Part shown: in pieces, positions 34,136 through 45,809 of the stretch
Layout: the number at the start of each line of letters is the position of its first letter
Numbering within the stretch: position 1 is the stretch's first letter
Source of the DNA: Hemerocallis citrina
Lineage: Eukaryota > Streptophyta > Magnoliopsida > Asparagales > Asphodelaceae
Reading direction: 5' to 3'
Length of the DNA stretch: 64,000 nt
NCBI GenBank assembly: GCA_017893485.1
Contig: CM030358.1
Coordinates: forward strand, 152,037,368-152,101,367
Notes under the pieces: generated by a model
Told to the model about the DNA's origin: nothing
Databases searched by the model: none
The model's input: the letters and a program-made list of their open reading frames with translations, nothing else
Program-made: the position numbers and the translations under genes

Positions 34136-35849
34136 CTACAGACTGCAGACTTTAGGTTGTGCATATATCAAAACTAGAGTTTTTAAGAATCAATCATACG
34201 TCAAAAGTAACTTTGTTTTATGTTCCTAAAACATATCAACACCAAAATATTCAGATTTAAACTTAGCATTTGAGAAATCCAAATTCGAACAACATCTTTC
34301 ACAAAATCACAAATCCCCAAATTTAGTCAAAAATGTATCAAATCCAAATCTAAACATCAAAACTCAAATCCTCAAGACAGGGTCTTTTAATCAATTACTC
34401 AATCTCATAATTTCTCAAACTCAATATCAACTATCCTCAATAGCTGATTCATAAACAAAACAAAATTATCCTTAACATGGCCAAGTTGTATTCATCCAAC
34501 TTACCAATAGTCCAAAATCTCATCTTTAATTAATTAATGCATAACATCCATTAAACTCAATCAAATCAATATTCCAAAAGAAAAAGCCTACTCACAATTT
34601 ATATTAGGTTCTCCAACCATCTAAATAATCCATATGCAAATATCTAGGGTTCTTTTCAAGATCCAAAATTTTCATCCATCCAACATATATATTCATACCA
34701 AACCCTAGCATGCTTTCTATTAGATGAAATTCAACATCCAAAATCAATCTAAACATTCATATCATCCTCATAAAACATACACAAATCAAAAGAAAAACAA
34801 ACAAGTCACTCACATACATAAAACAAAACAACAAAACAGTTATATCACTCACCTCAAATGAAGAATCCAATCGAATAAGCAAAACCCTTCTTTGCGAAAT
34901 CCAAGATCTTCCCTTTCAATCTCCAAGAAAAATAAAAATAATAAAACTTGTATTGCGCAGCGAAAGATGGCTGCACTCCATCTTTTATACAGGCCGGAAT
35001 TGAAGAATTAGGGTTTTGAAACATATTTGCAAAATAATCCTTTCTAAATATAACTTTACATATATAAACCTTTCTTTATAAAGTAGTTAAAATAAGTTAA
35101 ATAAATTAAAACTAAATCAAATTCTTTTACTACTGAGTTGTACAGATATTTAGCACAGCCCAGAAATAGAGAAAATTCGGATTTGATTCAAGGTGGCAAT
35201 TTTGCACAAAAACCCTTCTTTTTGTAATATTTGCAAATACATCATAAAATATCCGTAAAAATCCAGAAAATTCAGAAATAATATCTAATAATAAGTATTA
35301 GATTTTCCAATTAAAATATCTGACTTTTACTTACCAGAAAAATATTTGCACAAGATCTAACATAAATTCCATATTTGCAAAAACACCATATTTGTTTAAA
35401 TCTTTACCAAATCAACTCTAAATAAAATTTAAATATATTTTAATTTTAGTGATAACCATGGAAAGCACAAAATTCAGTAAAAACTAATTTTCATTATTTA
35501 TTTGAGATCCAAATGGCTTTTTACATAAAAGCCCCTATCATTCGAGGTATTTATAAAAATAGTTTCTTTATTCAGAAAAATCCCAAAATTCAGAATATAC
35601 TCTGTTATAAGTAGGAAAATGTATTAAAAATATAAAATTAGACATTTACACCAAAAATATTTGCACGTATTTTGCACGTGTAAAAAGATGAGTCTTCAGA
35701 AAATATTTATTAAATCTCCAGAAAACCATTTTAATTCATTTTCTAATCTCAGAAATAGTATTTAAAAATATGGGGTACTACATATATAGTGAGTCTATTA
35801 TGAGATGGTGAGTTGAGCCCTTTATCGTGAGCTGAAGATCTCAGCCGTT

Positions 35850-37090
35850 GGATCGTGATCCGAGGGCTGAGATCTTTTCCGCCCAAATGAAAAGATCTGT
35901 ATAAGTTATCTTGGGCATTTTGGGGATTTCACTTCTCACCATCTCATTCCTTTCCCCTTCTTTGTTCTCTCACGCTCATTCCCTGTCTCTTTTTGCCCCC
36001 AAATTGAAACCCTAGCTCATTCCTCCAAAAATCCCCAACTTCGATTGGCTGCCCCTCCTCCCCGCCACTTCAAATCCCTGCCCTGACTCTTCTCCCCACC
36101 GCTGTAAACCCACACCGACGCTCCTCTCCGATGCTCGACGCCATCCTACTCCCCCAAATCGCTGGAGCTTGGCTGACGCTCAGTTCTCGATGGCAGTCCA
36201 CCCCCACTCACTTCCCTACCCATCTCACTTCTAAACCCTACCCCAAATCGAACTCCCCCTATACTCTCACGTATTAAATCCTAACCTAGTTTTATTGGAT
36301 TCATGAATTTGCGCGCTTGGTCTTATTTTTGTATTGTTTAGAATAGAAAGTGGGTGGCAAATGTTTATGAGAATATTGTTACTACTGACTTATGAACAAT
36401 TTGTAAAGGATGGTGATTTTTGTGTTTGGTTTGGAAGCAAGCCTTATCACATAGCTTAGATTGAGTTATGGAGAAAAAGAAAAACAATCTTGTTCACTTA
36501 TTTTTTAAATAATTTGTCGAGAGATTCCTATACAAAAATGAAGATTACATGTCCAATAAGTTATTTTATATAAATATATTCGTTGTTATGAAGCTTAGAC
36601 TGAATATTTTACCAATAAACATAGACTAACTAGAGTAGATGCTAGATTAATTGGCCAAGTGCTTGTCATCATCTCGACATATTCTTTACTGACTTCAAAA
36701 ATAACTAAGTTTCTTTAGTTTCTTAAGTGATAGTTTTTCCCCTCATGTTTATTAACTCATTTTCTTATGTTTATTAGCACATTAGGTATGTGTGTTATTT
36801 TTTCGTCATATTTTTAGTGGATTTGTACGTAAGTGTGTTTTAGATGAATTCTTTTCTCCATATATTTAATTATTGTTGTATAATGCTTCCTATCACATTT
36901 CTTTAAATTATCGTTATATATAAGGTCTGTTGAATTACCCTAATATTTTTGTTTGCAGGCACGCTGATAGAATCACATTTGTTCGCTGTGATGGATAGAA
37001 AAGTGAAGTTGATTCACCCATACAGGAAGTGTTTCATTCTCTGTATGAATGATTTTAAATTTCTAGCTCTTGCATTTTGTTGTGTGTGTT
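35850..37090 (+). pseudogene. Captured gene-like segment in the left arm
   Basis: The arm has a GC-rich, CT-rich block with AAACCCTAGCTC (about 35940-36290) like a plant 5' untranslated region. An AT-rich intron-like stretch follows, ending TTGTTTGCAG, then an exon-like ATG frame at 36991 (MDRKVKLIHPYRKC...) of 36 codons. The right arm carries the same in reverse, with the frame altered by small indels. I do not recognise the source gene. It looks like promoter and first exons captured by the element; no function is implied. Confidence 0.4.
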
Positions 37091-38854
37091 GGTCTGGGTA
37101 GTGATGACAAGCACTATTTTACAAACAATATTTTGAATTTGTCCCCCCTTACATTGAGAGATCTGTCAAGTGTTGGTGGACATTTTTTTTTCGAACTGCA
37201 GTGGTTACCTGATGGAGTTTATGGATTTGTGGTAATCCAATATTGGATTTTACTTCCAAATGCAGTGGTAGTCCTTGCCTTTTTTTGGGAGAAGCAGGGG
37301 TTAACTGATTTTGTTTCAGTTGTTGCCTCTTAACTGATTTTGTTTCTAGCTAATGATAAAGAGCACTTCTTACCATTTCTTAACATGCTTGTTGAATTTA
37401 TGATGAGTTAGAAATGCTTTTAAATTTCTAGCTCTTGCCTTTTGTTGTGTGTGTTGGTCTGAGCTAGAAATCTCTCTTTTATGGTGAGTTAGAAATCTCT
37501 CTTTTAAATTTCTAGCTCTTGCTTTTAAATTTTAAGATTCGACGATAAGGACCCAATAATTAAGTATATGGGTTTAGCTATTATATAAAAAAAAGTATTG
37601 TGGTACACTTATATGTATGTTGATATATTGTAGATGATGAACTCTTAGCAATTCCCTTAAACTCTAACTTTAACTTGAAACAATCATTAGTATAAGTAAT
37701 AGTTGGCTTATTGAATGCTTTAACCTTAATCAATGTTAGTTATGAATGTTTTAATGAATGCAATATGTAGTAAGCTTTGATAATTTAGTGGAATTTCATT
37801 GACAACAATATTTTTTCCCGCATATTTGCTATCAGATCCATTTTCCCGCAGATTTGCTATCAGATCCATTCTACATAATTTAGTGGAATTTCATTGACAA
37901 CAACAATCTTTAGTTAATTGAGTTTTGACTAGATGGAGGACATATATCATGCAATCCTTATCAAAACATGAATTTTGGACTAACTGATCCGCTCTTACTA
38001 CATTTCTTATACTTTATATGCCTAGTTCAAATTTTGTTTTTTCTAATGTTTTTTACCCTGCAAGATTTTCTTTTTTCTAGCTTTATGCTGTCTGTATACA
38101 TATATCATGCTCCTTCTTTATACATATATCATGCACCTTCTTTATTTGCCTTGTTCAATATACATATATCATGCTCCTTCTTTATGCTGTCTGTATATCT
38201 TATATGGATGTGAACTTTTGTATATGTTGCTTCAAGAGAGGCATTAGATATGGAAGAGAGGCATTCAAAGGCAAAGTTGATTTTTTATTAAGACTTGTCA
38301 TATGTATATGTATATTTGATGGCAGTTGGCTAATTAAAAAAAAAGGGTACCACTATGGTTTAAATGTGTAAATGTTTACCGTAAGGATGACTAATTTTTT
38401 GTCAAGACTTATCATATGTATATTTTTTGGCGATTGGCTTGCATGAATGAAGAGAATACAATGAGTACCACAATGGTTTAAATTTGTTAATGTTTCTCTT
38501 CATAGTAGTTGTTGTGTGTATGGTTTGTTATTGCTATAAATTTTTACTGTCTATAGCAATTGCAGTTTATATGTATTGACTAAGTCTTTAGCAATTGCAG
38601 TTTTTGAACTGCGTAGTGTACACAACTGAAGTTTATTAAACTTGAGCTCCAACATTTCTAAATGTACAACCTTGCTATGATAATTTCTTCTCATTGACAG
38701 CATTTACTCAGATTCACAAATCCTTTCACTAAAACATAATCTAATTTCTTCTCCTGGACATTCAGTGATTATTTGTTCTCCTGGACATTCAGAATGCAAA
38801 CAAGTAGAAACAACATCGATACAACATAAACATAAACAGAGTTCAATCAGCCAA

Positions 38855-39405
38855 AATACAACATAAACAAAGTTTAATCAGCCAAGATACAATATAAACA
38901 TCCTTCAATCAGCTCATAAACAACATAAAAAAGAGCTCATAAGCCAAGATACAACATAAAAAACAACTCAATCAGCCAAGATACAACATAAATAGAGGTC
39001 AATCAGCTCATAAACAACATAAAAACGAGATCAATCAGCCAAGATACAACATAAACATCCTTCAATCAGCTCATATACAATATAAAAAAGATCTCAATCA
39101 CCCAAAGATACAACATAAACATTTCCCAAACAGCTGATAAACAACATTAAAAATAGCTCAATCAGCCAAGATACAACATAAACATCCTTCAATCAGCTCA
39201 TAAACAACATTAAAAAAAGCTCAATCAGCCAAGATACAATATAAACATTCCTCAATCAGCTCATAAACAACATAAAAAAGAGCTCAATCAGCCAAAGATA
39301 CAACATAAACATCTCCCAAACAGCTCATAAACAACATAAAAAATAGCTCAATCAGCCAAGATATAATATACACATCCTTCAATACGCTCATACACAAATA
39401 GAAAA
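38855..39405. repeat. About 62-bp tandem repeat between the arms
   Basis: Roughly eight or nine units combine CAATCAGCCAAGATACAACATAAACA with CAGCTCATAAACAACATAAAAA, with small variants. It fills the centre of the foldback element; the rest of the centre (37913-38850 and 39406-39658) is AT-rich without a gene. Confidence 0.8.
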
Positions 39406-41025
39406 AATCTCAATCAGGTCAAAATTTCATTGCATGCTTGATCTACTGTTGCTGCTACTGAAAAAAATTAATACAACAATCTTAAACATGTATTCATAAA
39501 CTAAATTACTACTAAAAAATGCTAATTAGTACTAATCAACAAAATCATGAATTGAATTAATCGTAGGCTCAGAACACACTATATTTCACTGTTTGTTCAA
39601 ATCAACCATACTTATTACCCTAGGGCTGCATTATTATGCCATGCCAACTAGTTTTGATAAAAGATTGTTGTTGTCAATGAAATTCCACTAAATTATGGAG
39701 AATGGATCTGATAGCAAATATGCGGAAAACTAGATCTGATAGCAAATATGCGGGAAAAAATATTGTTGTCAATGAAATTCCTTAGTCTTGCATTATCAAG
39801 CCATACTTAGCAATTTCAAATCAGCCTAGGGCTGCATTATTATATCATGCCAACTAGTTTTGATAAAAGATTATTGTTGTCAATGAAATTCCACTAAATT
39901 ATAGAGAATGGATCTGATAGCAAATCTGCGGAAAAATAGATCTGATAGCAAATATGCGGAAAAAAAAATATTGTTGTCAATGAAATTCCACTAAATTATC
40001 AAAGCTTACTACATATTGCATTCATCAAAACATTCATAACTAACATTGATTAATGTTAAAGCATTCAATATAAGCCAACTGTTACTTATACTAATGATTG
40101 TTTCAAGTTAAAGTTAAAGGGAATTGCTAAGAGTTCATCATCTTTAATATATCAACATACATATAAGCGTACCACAATACTTTTTTTGATATAATAGCTA
40201 AACCCTTATACTTAATTATTGGGTCCTTATCATCGAATCTTAAAATTTAAAAGCAAGAGCTAGAAATTTAAAAGAGAGATTTCTAGCCCAGACCAACACA
40301 CACAACAAAAGGCAAGAGCTAGAAATTTAAAAGCATTTCGAACTCACCATAAATTCAACAAGCATGTTAAGAGATGGTAAGAAGTGCTCTTTATCATTAG
40401 CTAGAAAAAAATTAGTTAAGAGGCAGTAATAACAACTGAAACAAAATCAGTTAACCACTGCTTCTCCCAAAAAAAGGTAAGGACTATCACCGCATTTGGA
40501 AAAAAAAAATCCAACATAGGATTACCACAAATCCATAAACTCCATCAGGTAACCACTGCAGTTCGAGAAAAAAAAATGTACTCCAACACTTGACAGATCT
40601 CTCAATGTAAGGGGGGACAAATTCAAAATATTGCTTGTAAAATAGTGCTTGTCATCACTACCCAGACCAACACACACAACAAAAGGCAAGAGCTAGAAAT
40701 TTAAAAGCATTCATATAGAGAATGAAACACTTCCTGTATTCAACTTCACTTTTCTATCCATCATAGCGAACAATTGTGATTCTTTCAGTGTGCCTGCAAA
40801 CAACAATATCAGGGTAATTCATCAGACCTTATATATAACGATAATTTAAAGAAATGTGATATGAAGCATTATACAACAATAATTAAATATATGGGGAGAA
40901 AAGAATTCATCTAAAACACACTTACCTACAAATCCACTCAAATATGACGAAAAAAATAACACACACATACCTAATGTGCTAATAAACATAAGAAAATGAG
41001 TTAATAAGCATAAGGGAAAAAACTA

Positions 41026-41988
41026 TAACTTAAGAAACTAAAGAAACTTAGTTATTTTTGAAGTCAGTAAAGAATATGTCGAGATGATGACAAGCACTTG
41101 GCCAATTAATCTAGCATCTACTCTAGTTAGTCTATGTTTATTGGTAAAATATTCAATCTAAGCTTCATAACAACGAATATATTTATATAAAACAACTTAT
41201 TGGACATGTAATCTTCATTTTTGTATAGGAATCTTTCCACAAATTATTTTAAAAATAAGTGAACAAGATTGTTTTTCTTTTTCTCCATAACTCAATCTAA
41301 GCTATGTAACAAGGCTTGCTTCCAAACCAAACACGAAAATCACCATCCTTTGCAAATTGTTCATAAGTCAGTAGTAACAATATTCTCATAAATATTTGCC
41401 TCCCACTTTCTATTCTAAACAATACAAAAATAAGACCAAGCGCGCAAATTCATGAATCCAATAAAACTAGGTTAGGATTTAATACGTGAGAGTATAGGGG
41501 GAGTTCGATTTGGGGTAGGGTTTAGAAGTGAGATGGGTAGGGAAGTGAGTGTGGGCGGACTTGGCCGTCGAGAACTGAGCGTCAGCCAAGCCCCAACGAT
41601 TTGGGGGAGTAGGATGGCATTGAGAATCGGGGAGGAGCGTTGGTGTGGGTTTACAGCGGCGAGGAGAAGAGTCGGCACAGGGATTTGAAGCGGCGGGGAG
41701 GAGGGGCAGCCAATCGAAGTTGGGGATCTTTGGAAGAATGAGCTAGGGTTTCAATTTGGGAGCAAAGAGAGATCAGGAATGAGCGTGAGAGAAGAAAGAA
41801 GGGGAAAGGAATGAGATGGTGAGAAGTGAAATCCCCAAAATGCCCAAGATAACTTAGACAGATCTTTTCATTTGGGCGGAAAAGATCTCAGCCATCGGAT
41901 CGCGATCTAACTGCTGAGATCTTCAGCTCGTGATAAGGAGCTCAGCTCACCATCTCATAATAGACTCACACACACACACACACTCTCT

Positions 41989-42034
<46 letters not shown>

Positions 42035-43208
42035 CTTTCTCTCCTTCTCTTCTCTGTTTAAGATTCCGAAGACCCAATAATTCCCTCCCTACTTCCTTAA
42101 CTTAAGAAACTAAAGAAACTTAGTTATTTTTGAAGTCCGTAAAGAATATGTCGAGATGATGACAAGTAATTGGCCAATTAATCCAGCATCTACTCTAGTT
42201 AGTTTACGTTTATTGGTAAAATATTCAATCTAACCTTCATAATAACGAATATATTTATATAAAATAACTTATTGGACATGTAATCTTCATTTTTGTATAG
42301 GAATATCTCGACAAATTATTTAAAAAATAAGTGAACAAGATTGTTTTTCTTTTTCTCCATAACTCAATCTAATCTATGTAACAAGGCTTGCTTCCAAACC
42401 AAACACAAAAATCACCATCCGTTGCAAATTGTTCATAAGTCAGTATTAACAATATTCTCATAAACATTTGCCTCCCACTTTCTATTCCAAACAATACAAA
42501 AATAAGACCAAGTGCACAAATTCATGAATCCAATAAAACTAGGTTAGGATTTAATACGTGAGAGTATAGGGGGAGGTTAGGATTTAATACGTGAGAGTAT
42601 AGGGGGAGTTCGATTTGGAGTAGGGTTTAGAAGTGAGACGGGTAGGGAAGTGAGTGGGGGTGGACTTGGCCGTTGAGAATTGAGCTTCAGTCAAGCTCCA
42701 ACGATTTGGCGGAGTAGGATGGCGTCGAGCATCCGGGAGGAGCATCGGTGTGGGTTTACAGCGGTGGGGAGAAGAGTCGGGGCAGGGACTTGAAGCGGCG
42801 GGGAGGAGGGGCAGCCAATTGAAGTTGGGGAATTTTGGAGGAATGAGCTAGGGTTTCAATTTGGAGGCAAGGAGAGATCAGGAATGAGCATGAGAGAAGA
42901 AAGAAGGGGAAAGGAATGAGATGGTGAGAAGTGAAATCGCCTAAATGCCCAAGATAACTTAGTCAGATCTTTTCAATTGGGCAGAAAAGATCTCAGCCAT
43001 CGGATCACGATCTAACTGCTGAGATCTTCAGCTCACGATACTCAGCTCACCATCTCATAACAGACACACACTCTCTCTGTCTCTGTCTCTCTCTCTCTCT
43101 TTATATATATATATATATTCATCCAACACGCTACCAACTCTTTCTCTCCTTCTCTTTTCTGTTTAAGATTCCGAAGCCCCAATAATTCTCTCCCCACTTC
43201 CTTAACTT
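41026..43208. repeat. About 1.1-kb tandem duplication of the right MULE end
   Basis: Copy 1 (41026-42097) and copy 2 (42098-43202) both run from TAACTTAAGAAACTAAAG through the MULE terminus and about 130 bp of flank to ATTCCGAAGMCCCAATAATTC. TAACTT is present at the start, the junction and the end. Copy 2 also has an internal duplication of about 35 bp at 42540-42610 (GTTAGGATTTAATACGTGAG). Both copies carry CA/CT microsatellites after the MULE end. Confidence 0.85.
41966..42032. repeat. (CA)n and (CT)n microsatellites
   Basis: Two CA runs separated by CTCTCTCTCTA directly after the MULE right end. Confidence 0.9.
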
Positions 43209-43924
43209 CTCCTTTATCTAATATATCTGCTCATTCACTTATGCATACAAACAGCCAACCTCATTCCTATTAGTTTTTCCCACTCATATCCACTCCATTA
43301 TATATATACATACATCCCATCATTCAACTTATATATCTAACATTCCATCTCTTATTTTCCTTTTTCTCTTCTTATATGCTTGCCCGAAGTGTAGTTCGAA
43401 GCAGAGCATAACGACGAGTTGCGTGCACGACGAGTCGGCATTGTAATAGCTACATCAGCTCGAGCTTATCGAAAACATTTGGGTAGGAGTTCGTTTAACT
43501 TCTAAATTTTTATATAGTAATATTCATGCTAGATTGTGCAAATATGTATTTATGTATGTGAATGCTTTCAAATTTTGATTTGTCTTTTAGTCTCATGGTA
43601 GTTTCAATTATTGTACAAAATAAATTGCTATGAAGTAATAGTAGAGAGTATGGTATATTAATTACTTTAGAGAAAGTACAATTATTTTTAATTCATAATT
43701 AGAATTTATTGTACGCTCACAAAATTCATGATTGATTAAAAAATTGGAATTTTAGATGATCAGTTGCTGACTTAAATTTTATATAAATACCATGATTTGA
43801 ATCTTAGGGTTTTGTTACTTGAATTGAGGTATATGTGGATTGTTGGACTTTCGGGTATGGATTAGAATCTGAGTAATGCATTCATATTCATTTCCCTGAG
43901 GAAAATTAGCAGAAAATGAGGCTG

Positions 43925-44000
43925 GATAGCGTGGGTAGAGCGTGTGGATTAGAGCACTGTGTGCTTGTGCGGGGATGGTCTTGGGTTCGATCTGGGGAGA
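43925..44000 (+). other. tRNA-like module E-1 in LTR E
   Basis: TAGCGTGGGTAGAGCG (43927-43942) strongly resembles a tRNA A-box/D-arm, and GGGTTCGATCTGG (43983-43995) a B-box. The span of 69 nt is tRNA-like, but acceptor pairing is not visible. Confidence 0.45.
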
Positions 44001-44093
44001 GTTCAACTTCTTTTCTAACTTTTTTAAAAAATTAAATTTGAACCCGTAAGCATTAGTTTAATTCTTTGAGAATTATTGGTAGATTGTGAGGAT

Positions 44094-44162
44094 GTATAGC
44101 CTGGTTAGCACATTCAAATTTGGTCATTGGGCTTTGTTGAATCGCGGGTTTGAACCATGGAA
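44094..44162 (+). other. tRNA-like module E-2 in LTR E
   Basis: TAGCCTGGTTAGCA (44097-44110) and GGGTTTGAACC (44146-44156) are A- and B-box-like, 60 nt end to end. This is the counterpart of module C-1. Confidence 0.45.
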
Positions 44163-45737
44163 GAGCCATTTTTTAAGACTTTCATTTAAAAATTCACTTT
44201 ATGAGTATTTTTAACATGAAAATTATATTTTGGAGTTTTGTATAAATAGAAATGGGTATAATTATTTTGGGTTAATTTCCACAATAAAATTAAATGATTA
44301 ACTACAGTTTTGATTTTATTTACTTCTTTTGAATATTTTGGAGGATTAAGGAATTAAATTTGAAGGATATTAACTTATGATTATTTGGAGGATTTAACAT
44401 TGATTTTGAGAGATATTATCGTTTGAGTAATTTGAAGGATTAAGAGTTGATTTTTGAGGAATATTACATTGATGGAAACTGATACAAATGTTTTATAAGT
44501 ATTTGGAAAAATTAAGAAATTGATTTTGAGGAATATAATCTTGATGGAAATTGGTATATTTGTTTCGGAATTAAATTTCAGATTAGAATGAATGATTTGG
44601 TACAGATTTGGTAATTGAATTTGATATATTAGAACATACATGATGTTGATTGTATTGAGGCTTTTGAAATCCTATTATAATAGTTTGGGAAATTTTATAT
44701 AGTTATTTGAGAATGAGTGGTTGAATGGAATGAATAAGAGATAAACTGGATGTAGAAATTTGTAATGATTATAAAAGAGGTTAAGGATAACCTAGAAAGT
44801 TTGTGAATATTTGAATTGTGTGGACTCTAAAGGCTAAGCGAGACCCAAGATACCGGCAAGTAGTGATTTATTAAAAATTTGAGAAATTATCTGTCACGCC
44901 CCGCTTCCCAAAAATACAGAATATGAGCACATGACATTGGCCCAGTAAATGACTAACGTCATCCATGAGCTGTTTATCCGATCAACTCAAGAATATAATC
45001 AATACAGAACAATTGTGCAGACAATAATAATAATCTCATGAACAATAATACTTGGAATAAATAGTATGAGATATCCAAATACAATAAACCAACGTTTGGA
45101 AACAAATAATAGCAATATTCCGGTGATAAGCCCAATACAATAATAAATCCCAATCACAAATAGATAATAAGTCTCAATACATTAAGTTTAATAAAACGAT
45201 AAGCAATTAGGGAGCATTAAATCTTCAGAATATCTGTTCTCTAATCCCAGCAGGCAATTCTCCTTCATTACCTGTATACACTTCATCTAAAAAGAGAAGA
45301 AAACTTGTCCTTAGAGCAAGTCATGGAAGCAAGTAGAGAAAGTAAGGAACAATGGAATAATGGTGTAACAATGAATCAATTGATCAATAGGAATCAATAA
45401 CATAAGACTATAAAATAATCAATACCACGATAATCGGTGCAATGGCTATAAACAATGATTCAATATTCGGTAACAATAATCAATGATCAATATTCGATAT
45501 CAATAGAACAATGACGAACAATATGCATTGTCGATGTTGTGTCAATCCTTATGTCAATTAATCATTTTAATCCTAACTAATGCATGTACTACTGTATCCC
45601 ATACTACAGGTTCGTTGCATACAATCAATTTCGTTTAGACTAAGTAGTGATTTCTATAGATCATGTGTCGGTACGATAATCACTGATACAATAACAATAT
45701 TGTTGCACGATTTATTATAATGATATACCGATACACC

Positions 45738-45809
45738 GATTCACTGATTCACGGATTCACGGGTTCACGAGTTCACGAATTCACGGGTTCACGGGTTCAC
45801 GGATTCATG
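45738..45809. repeat. Nine 8-bp repeats (RRTTCACG)
   Basis: Exactly nine head-to-tail octamers of the form GATTCACG/GGTTCACG fill 72 bp, the first and last decayed at one base each. The array stands in the LTR zone where the Tekay element has its 69-bp array. Confidence 0.9.

Larger units (their letters stand above)
32311..35782 (-). mobile_element. Solo LTR F (Tekay-type)
   Basis: It is 3,472 bp, from TGTAGCGCCCCG to GGGGTACTACA, with TATAT on both sides (32306-32310 and 35783-35787); the duplication is weak evidence because the site is a TA repeat. The conserved box (32921-32937) shows minus orientation. It holds two unrelated tandem arrays. Its frames show no domain. Confidence 0.75.
35789..41969. 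mobile_element. 6.2-kb foldback element with 2.1-2.3-kb inverted arms
   Basis: The ends are GTGAGTCTATTATGAGATGG and its exact reverse complement. Arms at 35789-37912 and 39659-41969 match over almost their entire length; the right arm contains an extra duplicated block of about 200 bp at 39659-39860. No transposase is present. The long inverted arms and captured gene-like sequence suggest a non-autonomous MULE or foldback element. Flanks (TATATA, ACACACA) give no convincing 9-bp duplication, so the superfamily is inferred. Confidence 0.8.

Noticed and set aside
35940..36290. Functional host gene promoter and 5' UTR
   Set aside because: The same sequence is present in inverted copy in the other arm and again in a third partial copy, so it is part of the transposon.
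38855..39405. Spaced repeats as a CRISPR-like array
   Set aside because: Tandem satellite units in a foldback transposon; eukaryotic context.
43925..44162. True tRNA genes
   Set aside because: A- and B-boxes are visible but no acceptor stem or complete cloverleaf could be paired by eye.
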